A stretch of 64,000 bases of DNA from Selenomonas sp. AB3002 (GCF_000702545.1 NZ_JNIO01000002.1:124001-188000), one strand, 5' to 3'; positions 9,401 to 18,969 are shown, counted from the first letter of the stretch. The notes: a model not told the origin generated them from the sequence alone. Made by a program: numbers and translations.

Positions 9401-10262
9401 GGCGCAGGGCCTTCATGCCGATGACGGCCAGGTCCATAAGGGTCACGGGGCGCTCCTCGTCCCGGTAGATATCCGTCCTGTCCTGCTGATAGAGGCCATA
9501 AGCCTTTTCCAGGGCAGGGCTGAAATAGCCCTCGTCAATCTTGATTTCGTCAATAGCCGTGGTAAAGGTGGTATGACGGCAGTGGTCAGACCAGTAAGTA
9601 TCGATGACCCGCAGTTCCGTAAGGGTAGGATTGCGGATCTCCTGCTCGAAGAAATACTTCTGGCAGAAGGCCAGATCCTCCAGGCTCATGGCAAAACCGC
9701 GCTCCTTGTGGAAGGCTGCCAGTTCCTGCATATTGAGGCTACCGAAGCCCTCCAGCACTTCCACGTCCTCGGGCTCCTCATAGTGCTGCACCAGGGATTC
9801 CGGCTTTTCAAGCGCTGCCTCCCGGCACTCCACCTCATTGATGCAGTAGGCCTTGATCTTCTCGAAGACCTCGCGGCTCACATCACCCACCAGCACGATG
9901 CAGCGGGCAGTGCGGATCTCGGGGCGCTCCTTCTGGGTCACCAGCTGCACGCACTGGGCGGCAGAGTCGGCGGCCTGGTCATACTGGCCCGGCAGGTATT
10001 CGACGGCAAACATCCGTGAATTGGGGAAATTGGGCAGTTTTTCTTCATAGATCACATCCACCGGGGGCTCGGCGAACACCACCGGCCGCACCCTGGCATA
10101 TTCCTCATCATCAAGGCCTTCGATATCATACCTCTGGATAATGCGGACAGCCTTGAGCTGATCCCTGAGGCCAAAAGTTTCCTTGAGGTCGCTGCAGAGC
10201 TGCTGGGCAGGAATATCGAAATAACCCTGTCTTTTTTCCACGAAAAGTCTTCTTACCGTCAT
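6447..10262 (-). CDS. purL: Phosphoribosylformylglycinamidine synthase, single-chain
   Basis: Converts FGAR, glutamine and ATP to FGAM in de novo purine synthesis. About 1271 aa in one chain fuses the PurS-like N-terminal part, the synthetase domains (KNETHNHPTEIEPFGGAATCLGG near residue 330) and a C-terminal class I glutamine amidotransferase (PGGFSGGDEPDG, catalytic Cys in GICNGFQAL, His in VSHGEGRF). Gram-positives usually split this into PurS, PurQ and PurL. A fused form is known in proteobacteria and in many Clostridia/Negativicutes. I start at the ATG at 10262 (MTVRRLFVEK, GGAGG 12 bases upstream); a further-upstream start at 10307 would add an unlikely 15-residue tail. No other pur gene is adjacent. 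Confidence 0.95.
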   Translation of the reverse strand: MTVRRLFVEKRQGYFDIPAQQLCSDLKETFGLRDQLKAVRIIQRYDIEGLDDEEYARVRPVVFAEPPVDVIYEEKLPNFPNSRMFAVEYLPGQYDQAADSAAQCVQLVTQKERPEIRTARCIVLVGDVSREVFEKIKAYCINEVECREAALEKPESLVQHYEEPEDVEVLEGFGSLNMQELAAFHKERGFAMSLEDLAFCQKYFFEQEIRNPTLTELRVIDTYWSDHCRHTTFTTAIDEIKIDEGYFSPALEKAYGLYQQDRTDIYRDEERPVTLMDLAVIGMKALRRAGKLDDLDQSEEINACSIVVKADVGGQDEDWLVMFKNETHNHPTEIEPFGGAATCLGGAIRDPLSGRSYVYQAMRVTGAADPRAAFKDTMPGKLPQKKITLGAAAGYSAYGNQVGLATGQVREVYHPGYMAKRMEIGAVIAAAPKVNVIRERPAAGDVIVLVGGRTGRDGCGGATGSSKEHTAASLTTCGAEVQKGNPPTERKIQRLFRNPQVSRLIKRCNDFGAGGVAVAIGELADGLVIDLDAVKKKYAGLDGTELAISESQERMAVVLAAENVAAFKQFADEENLEAVPVAVVTEKPRLIMKWRGKAIVQMNREFLDTNGVRQHVTAKVTQPDSEHRYLREVPEEVKAAGNDLEQAWLANLGSLNVCSQKGLAERFDSTIGGNTVLMPFGGKKQLTPAEGMVAKLPVLGAETKTATAMTFGLNPDLMSWSPFHGSLYAVVESAAKMVALGGRADRIRLTFQEYFESLGKDPEKWGKPLSALLGALYAQHELAIPAIGGKDSMSGTFTSKDGEEICVPPTLAAFAVDVFPADQAISPEFKYVDNKVYLVPCPLDEQDLPDFDRLKDNFAKISRLTEDHKVFSAQSVGVGGIAAAVTKMCLGNGIGFAFNMETWPYSREDLFKPMYGSIILEVPEMVQVEELLAGTGFFELGRTTGGPSMVFGETVVMLADAETAYTEPLEKIFPTEARAKSLFKEKATYVPYTKGTPLTGGDTKVAKPKIFIPVFPGTNCEYDTARAWERAGGDPQTLVVRNLTPQATAETVEAIVRGIKEAQIVMLPGGFSGGDEPDGSGKFIAAMFRNPRIQEEIMKLLRQRDGLMLGICNGFQALIKLGLVPYGEIRDLSDSSPTLTHNSIGRHVSCMVQTRVSSNLSPWFNNVQVGDVHTIAVSHGEGRFVADQEVVAKMRIRGQIATQYVDQFGNPTLDMPYNPNGSVNAIEGITSPDGRVLGKMGHSERIGESVALNVPGAKDQQLFEAGVRYYK

Positions 10263-10335
10263 GAGTGTCTGTTTCCTCCAAACCATCATACACAAGTGAC
10301 ACGGCAATAAAATTGAAATTTAATATATAGAAATA

Positions 10336-10362
10336 GGCATGGCAGATAAGCTCCGCCATGCC
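10336..10362 (-). terminator. Terminator-like hairpin between the YhcH-type gene and purL
   Basis: 8-bp perfect stem GGCATGGC / GCCATGCC (10336-10343, 10355-10362). It is followed on the minus strand by an AT-rich, only moderately T-rich stretch. It would separate the YhcH-type gene from purL. Confidence 0.5.
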
Positions 10363-10371
10363 CATATTCCA

Positions 10372-10842
10372 TCACAAAAGATCTACAGATACCTTCACCA
10401 CTGCCTTGACAACCTCCATGGGCTTGTCCACTGCACACTGGGGCGCATGGACATCGTCAGGATAGAGCACAGCAAAACAGCCCGGCTTCAGCAGGATGTC
10501 GCTCTCCGGTATCAGGCATTTATAGAAGGCAATGTCTTTTTCCTCGTCATAAGGCTCCAGAACCTCCAGGTCGGGACTGAAGGGGCACCAGCCCACATAC
10601 TCCTCCCCTGCAGCCAGGTACTGGATATCAACGTATTTCTTATGAGTCTCAGGATGGCAATCCTCCGGCAGTTTGGTCACGTACCTCTGCAGGTTCACAA
10701 AACAATCTTCCCCCTGGATGAGGTACTTGCCATCCTCCATCTTGGTGAAATCATGGTTGCGCAGATACTCCAAGGCCTTGGTAATAGCCTCGGGATAGAC
10801 TACATGTCCCTTGTCAAAAGTGTCAATGCTGCCAATAACCAT
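10372..10842 (-). CDS. YhcH/YjgK/YiaL family (DUF386) protein
   Basis: 156 aa cupin-like protein of the YhcH/YiaL family, linked in other bacteria to sialic acid or other sugar-acid catabolism (family knowledge). Family hallmarks seen here are ETHKKYVDIQYLAAGEE, with metal-ligand candidates His and Glu, and CFAVLYPDDVHAPQ with the second His. The start is set at ATG 10842 (MVIGSIDTF) because GGAGG lies nine bases upstream. The open frame extends 12 codons further, but without that site. No sialic-acid genes are nearby, so the substrate stays open. Confidence 0.85.
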   Translation of the reverse strand: MVIGSIDTFDKGHVVYPEAITKALEYLRNHDFTKMEDGKYLIQGEDCFVNLQRYVTKLPEDCHPETHKKYVDIQYLAAGEEYVGWCPFSPDLEVLEPYDEEKDIAFYKCLIPESDILLKPGCFAVLYPDDVHAPQCAVDKPMEVVKAVVKVSVDLL

Positions 10843-11004
10843 ATCCGACTGCCTCCAAATAGCGGGAATCTCCCCCACGAAATTAAGAGATAACTTTCTC
10901 TATGCCTATTTTAGCCGAAAGATGGTGAGTTGGCAAGGAGACCTCTTAATATTTTCGCAAAAGGACATCTGACTTGTTTTCCAGCTGCTCCCTACTTAAA
11001 TATC

Positions 11005-11034
11005 TTGCCAGCTTCACGGGCTTTATGCTAAGAT
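11005..11034 (+). promoter_or_regulatory. Candidate promoter for the Lrp-aminotransferase pair
   Basis: TTGCCA (11005-11010), 18-base spacer, TAAGAT (11029-11034), about 45 bases before the Lrp-type start. Only a moderate match to the sigma-70 consensus. The remaining 235-base intergenic stretch shows no gene. Confidence 0.35.
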
Positions 11035-11077
11035 AAGCACTAGCAATTGTACACTTTACATATAAGGAGGATCCCTT

Positions 11078-11553
11078 ATGCGAGAACTGCTAGAGCTTCT
11101 GGAGCACGATGCCCGCCGCCCCGTCAGCGAACTGGCTTCCATGCTGCAGCGCAGCGAATACGAAGTAGAAAAGAATATCAAGGACCTGGAAAAGAACAAG
11201 ATCATCCTTTCCTATAACACCCTCATCAACTGGGAGAAATTCGGCGACGATACAGTGACCGCCGTCATCGAGATCAACCTTACCCCCCAGAGGGAAGTGG
11301 GCTTTGATGCCATTGCCGAGCGCATCTACCGCTTCGACGAAGTGCGCACCGTTTATCTTATGAGTGGCAGCTTTGACCTGCTGGTCATCATCGAGGGCAA
11401 GTCCCTGAAGGACGTGGCCAACTTCGTAGCCACCCGCCTGGCCACCATCGAAGGCGTCACCGCCACCCGCAGTCATTTCATGCTGAAGCCTTACAAGAAG
11501 GACGGCGTCATCATCAACGATGAGGAACGTGACCGCAGATTGGTGGTGTCCCC

Positions 11554-11557
<4 letters not shown>
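11078..11557 (+). CDS. Lrp/AsnC family transcriptional regulator
   Basis: 159 aa. The N-terminal winged helix (LLELLEHDARRPVSELASML..., residues 3-50) is followed by a RAM/ferredoxin-like effector domain (TAVIEINLTP..., VRTVYLMSGSFDLLVIIEGKSLKDVANFV). This is the architecture of feast/famine regulators that sense amino acids. ATG at 11078 has AAGGAGG. Its last four bases overlap the start of the aminotransferase gene (ATGA), so the two are translationally coupled. The regulator probably controls its own operon and responds to an amino acid handled by that enzyme (inference). Confidence 0.9.
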
Positions 11558-12741
<1,184 letters not shown>

Positions 12742-12746
12742 ATTAA

Positions 12747-12790
12747 AAAGACAGGTATTGAGAATGCATCATCCTCAATACCTGTCTTTC
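12747..12790. terminator. Bidirectional terminator
   Basis: Perfect 16-bp stem AAAGACAGGTATTGAG / CTCAATACCTGTCTTT (12747-12762 and 12774-12789), with A/T tails on both sides. It serves the + aminotransferase and the convergent - membrane-protein gene. Confidence 0.85.
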
Positions 12791-12800
12791 TTTTGCCAAA

Positions 12801-13157
12801 TCAGCGGAAAAGAAGCCTTTTGATGAAATAGTAAGCTATGGCCAGCCCCACTGCCCCCAGCAGTACCGGCAGGACAAAACTTACAAAGAGCACCACCACA
12901 GTCGCCACGCCAATCAGGGCAACTATGCGCACAATCCTGGTGCGCCAGTCATTTCCCAGAATGATGCGGCTCCAGCCCAGGCCTTGGGAGAAGGGAGCGT
13001 GGCTGGAATAGACGCGGTAGTATTGGGGCTGCTCCCTGTCCTGCTGATAGTCATGACGGCTGTCAGCTTCATTGCCATCGGCATCTATGGTCACACCCTC
13101 ATAGGAGTTCTTCTCATCACGGGTGAGCACCCGCACAGATTCCTTTTCCTCTTCCAT
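12801..13157 (-). CDS. Unrecognised small membrane protein
   Basis: 118 aa. The first 75 residues are hydrophilic and acidic. The last 40 form one long or two short membrane helices (IVRIVALIGVATVVVLFVSFVLPV, then LLGAVGLAIAYYFIKRLLF) ending in basic residues. I do not recognise the family. The start is ATG 13157 with GGGGGAGG seven bases upstream; a GTG two codons earlier would sit on the ribosome site. It is 33 bases downstream of the AgcS symporter on the same strand and may be co-transcribed with it. Confidence 0.7.
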   Translation of the reverse strand: MEEEKESVRVLTRDEKNSYEGVTIDADGNEADSRHDYQQDREQPQYYRVYSSHAPFSQGLGWSRIILGNDWRTRIVRIVALIGVATVVVLFVSFVLPVLLGAVGLAIAYYFIKRLLFR

Positions 13158-13190
13158 GTTCACGCCTCCCCCTCTATAAGCAAACGAAAA

Positions 13191-14609
13191 TTAAATATCA
13201 GCCTGGCAATCGATGCGTTCCCCGTTCTTTTCCTTTTCCACCACCTGCTTCTGGAATTCGAAGCACTCGCTGGCTACATCATTGGAAAGCCAGAGCAGGC
13301 AGATAAGGTTCGGGATGGCCATGAGGCCGTTCATGGTATCGGAAAAGTTCCAGACCACTTCCAGGGAAGTGGTGGCACCCACGAAGGTGATCATGCCGAA
13401 AATCACCCGGTAGCTCATGATGACCTTGCGGTTCTTGATAATGTACTCCAGGGCCTTTTCGCCGTAATACTCCCAGCCCAGAATGGTAGAGAAGGCGAAG
13501 AGGGACAAAGAGATGGAAATAACCAGCTTGCCATACTCACCAAAAACCGTAGAGAAGGCCAGGATAGTGAGCTGTGCCCCGGACACGGGAGCCCCGGTAG
13601 CAGGGTCTATGGTGCCCAAAAGACCAGAGGAGGCAATTACCAGGCCCGTCAGCATGCAGACGATCATGGTGTCGAAGAAGGTGCCCGTCATGTTCACATA
13701 GCCCTGGCGGGAAGCATGGTCAGTGCGGGCAGCAGCTGCTGCAATAGGCGCAGAGCCAAGACCTGCCTCGTTAGAGAACACGCCCCGGGCCACGCCCCAG
13801 CGCATGGAAGTGAGCATTGAAGCCACGATGGAGCCACCCACACCGCCTGCCACGGAGTCAAAGGAGAAGGCCATGCGGAACATTTCCATGACCCCTGCAG
13901 GCACAGCTTCGAAATTCACGATAATGACAATAAGAGCTGTAACAAAGTAGAAAGCCGCCATGGCAGGCACCACGATGCTGGACACCTTGCCGATGCTGCG
14001 GATGCCGTTCACCAGCGTGCAGGTGGCTGCCACCATGATGACGGTACCGGTAATCCAGGTAGGTATATCATAACTGGTAAAAAGTGCTGCAGAAATCGAA
14101 TTTGCCTGGGTCATGTTGCCGATGCCGAAGGAGGCCAGCACCACGAAGGAGGCAAAGAGAGCCGCCAGAGTACGCCCGATGAACTTATTGGAGAAGCCAT
14201 GCTTCATGGCGTACATGGGACCGCCGGACATCTCACCCACGCTGTTGGTCTCACGGTACTTCACCGCCAGCACGGACTCAGCGTATTTGGTAGAAAGGCC
14301 GAAGGCGGCGCTGATCCACATCCAGACAAGGGCTCCCGGGCCGCCCAGCACCATAGCCGTGGCCACGCCTACGATATTGCCTGTGCCCACCGTAGCGGAC
14401 AGGGCCGTCATCAGCGACTGGAAGGGAGAAATATCCCCCTCATGGCTCTTTTTCTGGCGGAAAATCATCTTGATGGCATAGACAAGATTTATCCAGGGCA
14501 GGAAGCGCAGCCTTATCGTCAGGAAGATGCCGGTGCCCACCAGGAAGGCCAGCATGACCGGCCCCCAGACAAAATCATTGATGTCTGCCAAAAGTCTTGA
14601 TACATCCAT
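13191..14609 (-). CDS. Sodium:alanine symporter (AgcS family)
   Basis: 472 aa, about ten membrane helices. It carries the AgcS signatures: FQSLMTALSATVGTGNIVGVATAMVLGGPGA near residue 70, SGGPMYAMKHGF, and VARGVFSNEAGLGSAPIAAAAA near residue 285. Imports alanine or glycine with Na+ (or H+) at the inner membrane. Monocistronic or leading the downstream membrane-protein gene. The exact amino-acid preference is not visible. Confidence 0.93.
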   Translation of the reverse strand: MDVSRLLADINDFVWGPVMLAFLVGTGIFLTIRLRFLPWINLVYAIKMIFRQKKSHEGDISPFQSLMTALSATVGTGNIVGVATAMVLGGPGALVWMWISAAFGLSTKYAESVLAVKYRETNSVGEMSGGPMYAMKHGFSNKFIGRTLAALFASFVVLASFGIGNMTQANSISAALFTSYDIPTWITGTVIMVAATCTLVNGIRSIGKVSSIVVPAMAAFYFVTALIVIIVNFEAVPAGVMEMFRMAFSFDSVAGGVGGSIVASMLTSMRWGVARGVFSNEAGLGSAPIAAAAARTDHASRQGYVNMTGTFFDTMIVCMLTGLVIASSGLLGTIDPATGAPVSGAQLTILAFSTVFGEYGKLVISISLSLFAFSTILGWEYYGEKALEYIIKNRKVIMSYRVIFGMITFVGATTSLEVVWNFSDTMNGLMAIPNLICLLWLSNDVASECFEFQKQVVEKEKNGERIDCQADI

Positions 14610-14641
14610 AAGCTATCCCCTCACCTTTCATCCTCTTCTGC

Positions 14642-16033
14642 TCAGGCTTCCACCAGGAAGGCCTGATACCCCTTCCAAACTTCATATATATCCACCTTGC
14701 TGGTAGCTTCCCAGGGAGCGTGCATGGAGAGCACTCCTACGCCGCTGTCGATAACCTGCATGCCGTAAAGGCTCATGATGTAGGCGATAGTGCCGCCCCC
14801 ACCCAGGTCAACCTTGCCCAGCTCTGCCAGCTGGAAGTGGACATTATGCTTCTTCATGATGCCGCGGATCTCTCCCAAATACTCCGCATTGGCATCGTTG
14901 GAGCCAGACTTGCCCCTGGCCCCGGTGAACTTGTTGAACACCATGCCCTTGCCCAGATAAGCCACGTTCTTCTTGTCAAAGGAAGAAGCGTAGAGGGCGT
15001 CATAGGCGCTGGACACATCAGAGGAAAGCATCTTGGAATTGGCCAGGGTGCGGCGCACAGAGAGGTCGCTGCCCTGCCCCATGGCGTTCAGCAGCTCTGC
15101 CACCACGTTCTCGAAGAAACGTGACTGCATGCCCGTAGCGCCCACGCTGCCGATTTCCTCCTTGTCCACCAGCAGGCAGCAGGCAGTGCGGCGCATGCGC
15201 CCCGTCTCCAGCATAGCCATGAGGGACGTATAGGAGCAGACCCTGTCATCCTGCCCATAGGCCAGCACCATGCTGCGGTCAAACCCAAGCTCCCTGGCCT
15301 TGCCAGCAGGCACCAGGGCAAGCTCAGCGGACTGGAAATCCTCTTCCTCAATGCCATACTTATCTTTGATAAGCTTCAGCACGCCTGCCTTGACGGATTC
15401 CTTCTCCCCTTCCTTCAGGGGATAGTTGCCCACCAGGATATCAAGGCTCTCTCCTTCCACCACCTTGGCGCCAGCCTTCTTCAGCTGTTCCTGGGAAAGA
15501 TGGACCAAGAGGTCAGTGACGCAGAACACCGGGTCCTTTTCATCCTCGCCGATGCAGATCTCCACCACTTCGCCGGAGGGCTTCACCACTACGCCGTGCA
15601 GGGCCAGGGGCAGGGCCACCCACTGATACTTCTTGATGCCGCCGTAGTAATGTGTATCAAGGTAAGCAAGTCCCCCCTCCTCATAAAAGGGGTTCTGTTT
15701 CACATCCAGGCGGCAGGTGTCGATATGTGCCCCCAGAATGTTCATGCCCTTCTCCAGCGGCTCCTCGCCGATATTGAAGAGCACCACGGACTTCTTCATG
15801 TTCACCGCGTAGACCTTGTCACCGGGGCGCACCTGCTCCCCTGCCTCCAGCATGGCATAGAGGTCGCGGTAACCGGCCTTCTCCGCAAGTGTGACCGCCT
15901 CAGCGGCGCTCTCCCGCTCAGTCTTGCAGCGGGAAAGGAAATCTATGTAGCCTGCAGAGAGCTTCTCCAGAACTTCCCTGTCGCTGTCCGTATACTGGCT
16001 CCAGATGGAGTCTTTTGCTTTATCTTCAGCCAT
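14642..16033 (-). CDS. M18-family zinc aminopeptidase
   Basis: 463 aa from ATG 16033 (MAEDKAKDS, AAGGA upstream). The frame is open further upstream, but that part is inside the palindromic repeat and is not coding. Peptidase motifs: GAHIDTCRLDVKQNP near residue 125 (first metal His/Asp), LVDKEEIGSVGATGMQS near 325 (catalytic Glu and bridging ligands) and VLSMHAPWEATSKVD near the C terminus (last His ligand). Cytosolic broad-specificity removal of N-terminal residues is the family role. Closest in layout to the M18 aminopeptidase I-type proteins annotated in Firmicutes. Confidence 0.88.
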   Translation of the reverse strand: MAEDKAKDSIWSQYTDSDREVLEKLSAGYIDFLSRCKTERESAAEAVTLAEKAGYRDLYAMLEAGEQVRPGDKVYAVNMKKSVVLFNIGEEPLEKGMNILGAHIDTCRLDVKQNPFYEEGGLAYLDTHYYGGIKKYQWVALPLALHGVVVKPSGEVVEICIGEDEKDPVFCVTDLLVHLSQEQLKKAGAKVVEGESLDILVGNYPLKEGEKESVKAGVLKLIKDKYGIEEEDFQSAELALVPAGKARELGFDRSMVLAYGQDDRVCSYTSLMAMLETGRMRRTACCLLVDKEEIGSVGATGMQSRFFENVVAELLNAMGQGSDLSVRRTLANSKMLSSDVSSAYDALYASSFDKKNVAYLGKGMVFNKFTGARGKSGSNDANAEYLGEIRGIMKKHNVHFQLAELGKVDLGGGGTIAYIMSLYGMQVIDSGVGVLSMHAPWEATSKVDIYEVWKGYQAFLVEA

Positions 16034-16059
16034 GAAAAACGTTCCTTTCTGTATCAAAT

Positions 16060-16187
16060 AGCCTTCCCCTTGAGGGGAAGGTGTCAGCCGACAGGCTGAC
16101 GGATGAGGTGGCCTGCTGCAGTCAATCAACATAGCGAGACACCTCATCCACCGCTTCGCGGTCCCCCTTCCCCTCAAGGGGAAGGCT
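16060..16187. repeat. Palindromic MITE-like repeat, family A copy 1
   Basis: 128-bp element with inverted ends AGCCTTCCCC / GGGGAAGGCT. Each end is itself a hairpin (CCTTCCCC-TTGA-GGGGAAGG at 16062-16081; CCTTCCCC-TCAA-GGGGAAGG at 16166-16185). Inner arms are GGATGAGGTG (16101-16110) and CACCTCATCC (16140-16149), plus a CCGCTTCGCGG hairpin. It lies between the M18 gene start and the dusB stop codon, which it directly abuts. No ORF. Related to the repeat at 34249-34384. Confidence 0.75.
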
Positions 16188-17153
16188 TCAGAGGTGGTCT
16201 TCTAAGATTTTCTCAAAGTCCCCACGGGTAGTTGCCTTGTTGAACCTGTCACGGAGCAACGCCCCATGCTGCAGGCCTCTGGTATACCAGGTGGCGTGCT
16301 TGCGCATTTCCCGGGGACCGATGTAATCGCCCTTGTACTTCAGCAACAGGTCAAGGTGGCGCATGATCACTTGGGCCCGTTCCTGCATGGTGGGGGGCGG
16401 CAGCTCCTCCCCGGTGGCCAGATAATGGGTCAGGCGCTTGAAAATCCAGGGATTGCCCTGGGCGCCGCGTCCAATCATGACCCCGTCTGCCCCGGTGACT
16501 TCCATTATCTTCTTCAAATCGGCACAGGTCCTCACATCTCCATTGGCAATGACGGGAATGGAAACAGCCTGCTTCACCTCAGCAATCTTCTCCCAGTCTG
16601 CCTGACCGGCGTAGAACTGAGCACGGGTGCGGCCGTGGACAGCGATGGCGTCAACGCCTGCCTCTTCCGCCATCCTGGCGATTTCCAGCACATTGACATT
16701 TTCCTCGTCCCAGCCCAGGCGCATTTTCACCGTGAAGGGCATCTTCACAGCCGCCCGCACAGCCTTCATGATGGCGCAGGCCCGCTCCGGGTCCTTCATC
16801 AGGGCAGAGCCCTCGCCATTCTTCACCACTTTCGGGGCAGGACAACCCATATTGAAGTCCAGGATATCACAGGTGCCCTGAGCCTCCACAAAGGCCGCCG
16901 CCTCTGCCGCCATCTCCGGGGTAGCAGCGAAAATCTGCATGGCCAGGGGGCGCTCTCCCGGCTCGGAGTTCAGCATCTTCAATGTCTTCTCATTGCGAAA
17001 GTGGATGCCCTGGCTGCTGACCATCTCCGCATAGCAGAGAGGGCAGCCCATATCGTGGGCGATGATGCGGTAGGCCGTATCCGTCACCCCCGCCATGGGA
17101 GCCAGGAACACCGGATAGTCGAAGTGGAAAGCGCCGATATCTATGCCCTTCAT
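16188..17153 (-). CDS. dusB: tRNA-dihydrouridine synthase (DusB type)
   Basis: Reduces specific D-loop uridines of tRNA with FMN. 321 aa. Motifs: LAPMAGVTDTAYRIIAHDMGC (FMN-binding start), DFNMGCPAPKVVKNGEGSALM with the catalytic Cys in GCPxxK, VKMRLGW, AIAVHGRTRAQ and GVMIGRGAQGNPWIF. The start ATG overlaps the coaX stop by four bases. Its stop codon lies immediately next to the palindromic repeat. Genome context (coaX-dusB) matches other Firmicutes. Confidence 0.94.
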   Translation of the reverse strand: MKGIDIGAFHFDYPVFLAPMAGVTDTAYRIIAHDMGCPLCYAEMVSSQGIHFRNEKTLKMLNSEPGERPLAMQIFAATPEMAAEAAAFVEAQGTCDILDFNMGCPAPKVVKNGEGSALMKDPERACAIMKAVRAAVKMPFTVKMRLGWDEENVNVLEIARMAEEAGVDAIAVHGRTRAQFYAGQADWEKIAEVKQAVSIPVIANGDVRTCADLKKIMEVTGADGVMIGRGAQGNPWIFKRLTHYLATGEELPPPTMQERAQVIMRHLDLLLKYKGDYIGPREMRKHATWYTRGLQHGALLRDRFNKATTRGDFEKILEDHL

Positions 17154-17944
17154 TCCTGCACTTTCCTTTCGCCGCTCTTAACCTGATTGCGCTCATAAAG
17201 GGCACGAAGGCCCGTGAGGGTCAGGAAGTGGTCTATCTTGTCGATGGTAGCCGATTCCTTGGCAATCATCTTGGCCAGGCCGCCTGTGGCGATGACCTTC
17301 ATCTCACAGCCCATTTCTTCCTTGATGCGGCGCACGATTTCATCGATCTGGCCCACATAGCCGAAGATGATGCCCGCCTGCATGCCCTGAATGGTGTTGC
17401 GGCAGATGACCTGTTTGGGAGGCACCAGCTCGATGCGTGGCAGCTGGGCCGCCTGCTGGAACAGGGCATCGGCACTGGTGCCGATGCCGGGAGCGATGAC
17501 GCCCCCCAGGAAATCCCCGTTCTCCGCCACCACATCAAAGGTGGTGGCCGTGCCGATATCAATGACAATCAGGGGGCCGCCGTACTGCTCATAGGCACCC
17601 ACCACATTGACGATGCGGTCTGCGCCGATGGCCCTGGGATTCTCATAATGGAGCTTGATGCCCGTCTTGATGCCGGGGCCCACCACCAGGGGCTTGATGT
17701 GGAAATAGCGCTCGCACATCTTCATCATGGGCACCACCAGAGGCGGCACCACTGAAGAAATGATGATGGCCTCAATATCCGTCATGCTGATGCCCTGAAA
17801 GCGGAAGAGGTCGTTTAAAAGCATGCCGTACTCATCACCAGTCTTCTGCCTGTCCGTAGAGATGCGCCAGTGCTTCACCAGCTTCTTGCCCTCGTAGGTG
17901 CCCATGACCGTATTTGTATTGCCTATATCAAAAACTAACAGCAA
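17150..17944 (-). CDS. coaX: Type III pantothenate kinase
   Basis: First step of CoA synthesis; the type III enzyme is not feedback-inhibited by CoA (family knowledge). 264 aa from a TTG at 17944, chosen because GGGAGG sits eight bases upstream and the protein then begins with the ASKHA phosphate loop LLVFDIGNTNTVMG. Other motifs are NPRAIGADRIVNVVGA and PLIVIDIGTATTFDVV. An ATG 11 codons earlier overlaps birA and would place residues before the first beta strand. Forms a tight birA-coaX-dusB unit. Confidence 0.94.
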   Translation of the reverse strand: MLLVFDIGNTNTVMGTYEGKKLVKHWRISTDRQKTGDEYGMLLNDLFRFQGISMTDIEAIIISSVVPPLVVPMMKMCERYFHIKPLVVGPGIKTGIKLHYENPRAIGADRIVNVVGAYEQYGGPLIVIDIGTATTFDVVAENGDFLGGVIAPGIGTSADALFQQAAQLPRIELVPPKQVICRNTIQGMQAGIIFGYVGQIDEIVRRIKEEMGCEMKVIATGGLAKMIAKESATIDKIDHFLTLTGLRALYERNQVKSGERKVQE

Positions 17945-17973
17945 AGTATTTTCCTCCCATTGGGAACTAGAAC

Positions 17974-18969
17974 TCATTTCTTCGGCCTGATGGATACATC
18001 CCCTGCCATCACCGTGCGGATCTCGCCGTCTTTTTCCACCAGCAGGGCGCCGTAGGAATCAATATCCACAGCCCTGCCCGTGAACTCATCACCGCCGTGG
18101 ATGCCGATGACCCTGACTTCCTGTCCCAAGGTCACCGAATACTTTCGCCAGGCCTCAAGAACGGGGGTGAAGCCCTTCTCCAAAGCCGTCTTGTACCACT
18201 TCTCAAGAGAACGCAGCACCGCCTGCAGGAACTTCACTCTGGGCACCGGCTCGCCTTTCATGATTTCCATGGAAGTGGCCTTGCCCCGCAATTCCTCCGG
18301 GAAGTCCTCCTCCTTGATATTGGCATTGATGCCGATGCCCAGGACGATGTGCTTGATGCGGTCTATGTCGCAACTGGCCTCCGTGAGGATGCCCACCAGC
18401 TTCTTTCCCTCATAGACAATATCATTGGGCCATTTGATGCCTGGCGTCAGGCCAAACTCCCGCATGGCCTCCGTCACAGCCACCGCCGCCAGCAAAGTGC
18501 ATTTGGGCGCCTCCTGGGGAGCGAAGGGCGGGCACAATACCAACGAAAACCAGATGCCTGTCCCCGCCGGGGAAAAGAAGCTCCGCTCCAGGCGGCCCCG
18601 CCCTCCGGTCTGGCTCTCTGCCACCACCACCAGGCCATCAAGCTTCTTCCAGCCGCCAGGGCCATTCTTTATGATCATCTGCTTGGCCACATTATTAGTA
18701 GAATCCACCTGCTGGAAATTCTTGATCAGGCGGCCCACCAATTCCGTATTCAAACCATGGCTTATCTCACTGGCCAGCAGGCTGTCCGGACTTTCCCTCA
18801 AAGAATAGCCATTGCGGGAATGGCTGACAATCTCATAGCCAGAGCTGCGGAGCTCCTGGATGTGCTTCCACACAGCCGTCCTGGTGACCCCCAGTTTTTC
18901 TGCCATCTCTTCCCCGGAAACGTAACGGTCTCCGGATTGCCGCAATAGGTCAAGTATCTTGCCGCGCAT
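17974..18969 (-). CDS. birA: Biotin operon repressor / biotin-protein ligase
   Basis: 331 aa bifunctional BirA. N-terminal winged helix (residues about 1-60, GEEMAEKLGVTRTAVWKHIQELRSSGYE), then the ligase with TGGRGRLERSFFSPAGTG (biotinyl-AMP loop), IKWPNDIVYEGKKLVGIL and a C-terminal SH3-like cap. Attaches biotin to carboxylases and represses biotin genes. Followed within about 30 bases by coaX. A perfect ACTGT-A-ACAGT palindrome lies 48 bases upstream (19017-19027), but I cannot link it to BirA binding. Confidence 0.94.
   Translation of the reverse strand: MRGKILDLLRQSGDRYVSGEEMAEKLGVTRTAVWKHIQELRSSGYEIVSHSRNGYSLRESPDSLLASEISHGLNTELVGRLIKNFQQVDSTNNVAKQMIIKNGPGGWKKLDGLVVVAESQTGGRGRLERSFFSPAGTGIWFSLVLCPPFAPQEAPKCTLLAAVAVTEAMREFGLTPGIKWPNDIVYEGKKLVGILTEASCDIDRIKHIVLGIGINANIKEEDFPEELRGKATSMEIMKGEPVPRVKFLQAVLRSLEKWYKTALEKGFTPVLEAWRKYSVTLGQEVRVIGIHGGDEFTGRAVDIDSYGALLVEKDGEIRTVMAGDVSIRPKK

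Noticed and set aside
6537-10019. Very long + strand open frame (1160 codons) opposite purL
   Set aside because: Exact shadow of a GC-rich conserved gene in the antisense frame; His/Leu/Gly-rich translation, no domain, no ribosome site. The same applies to the frames opposite glmU (1994-3085) and the RND permease (19508-22300).
10263-10371. Purine riboswitch upstream of purL
   Set aside because: The leader is short and has only one simple hairpin; no three-way junction or conserved loop sequences.
16060-16177. N-terminal extension of the M18 aminopeptidase into the upstream repeat
   Set aside because: The extension translates the palindromic repeat; the ATG at 16033 has a proper ribosome site and fits family length.
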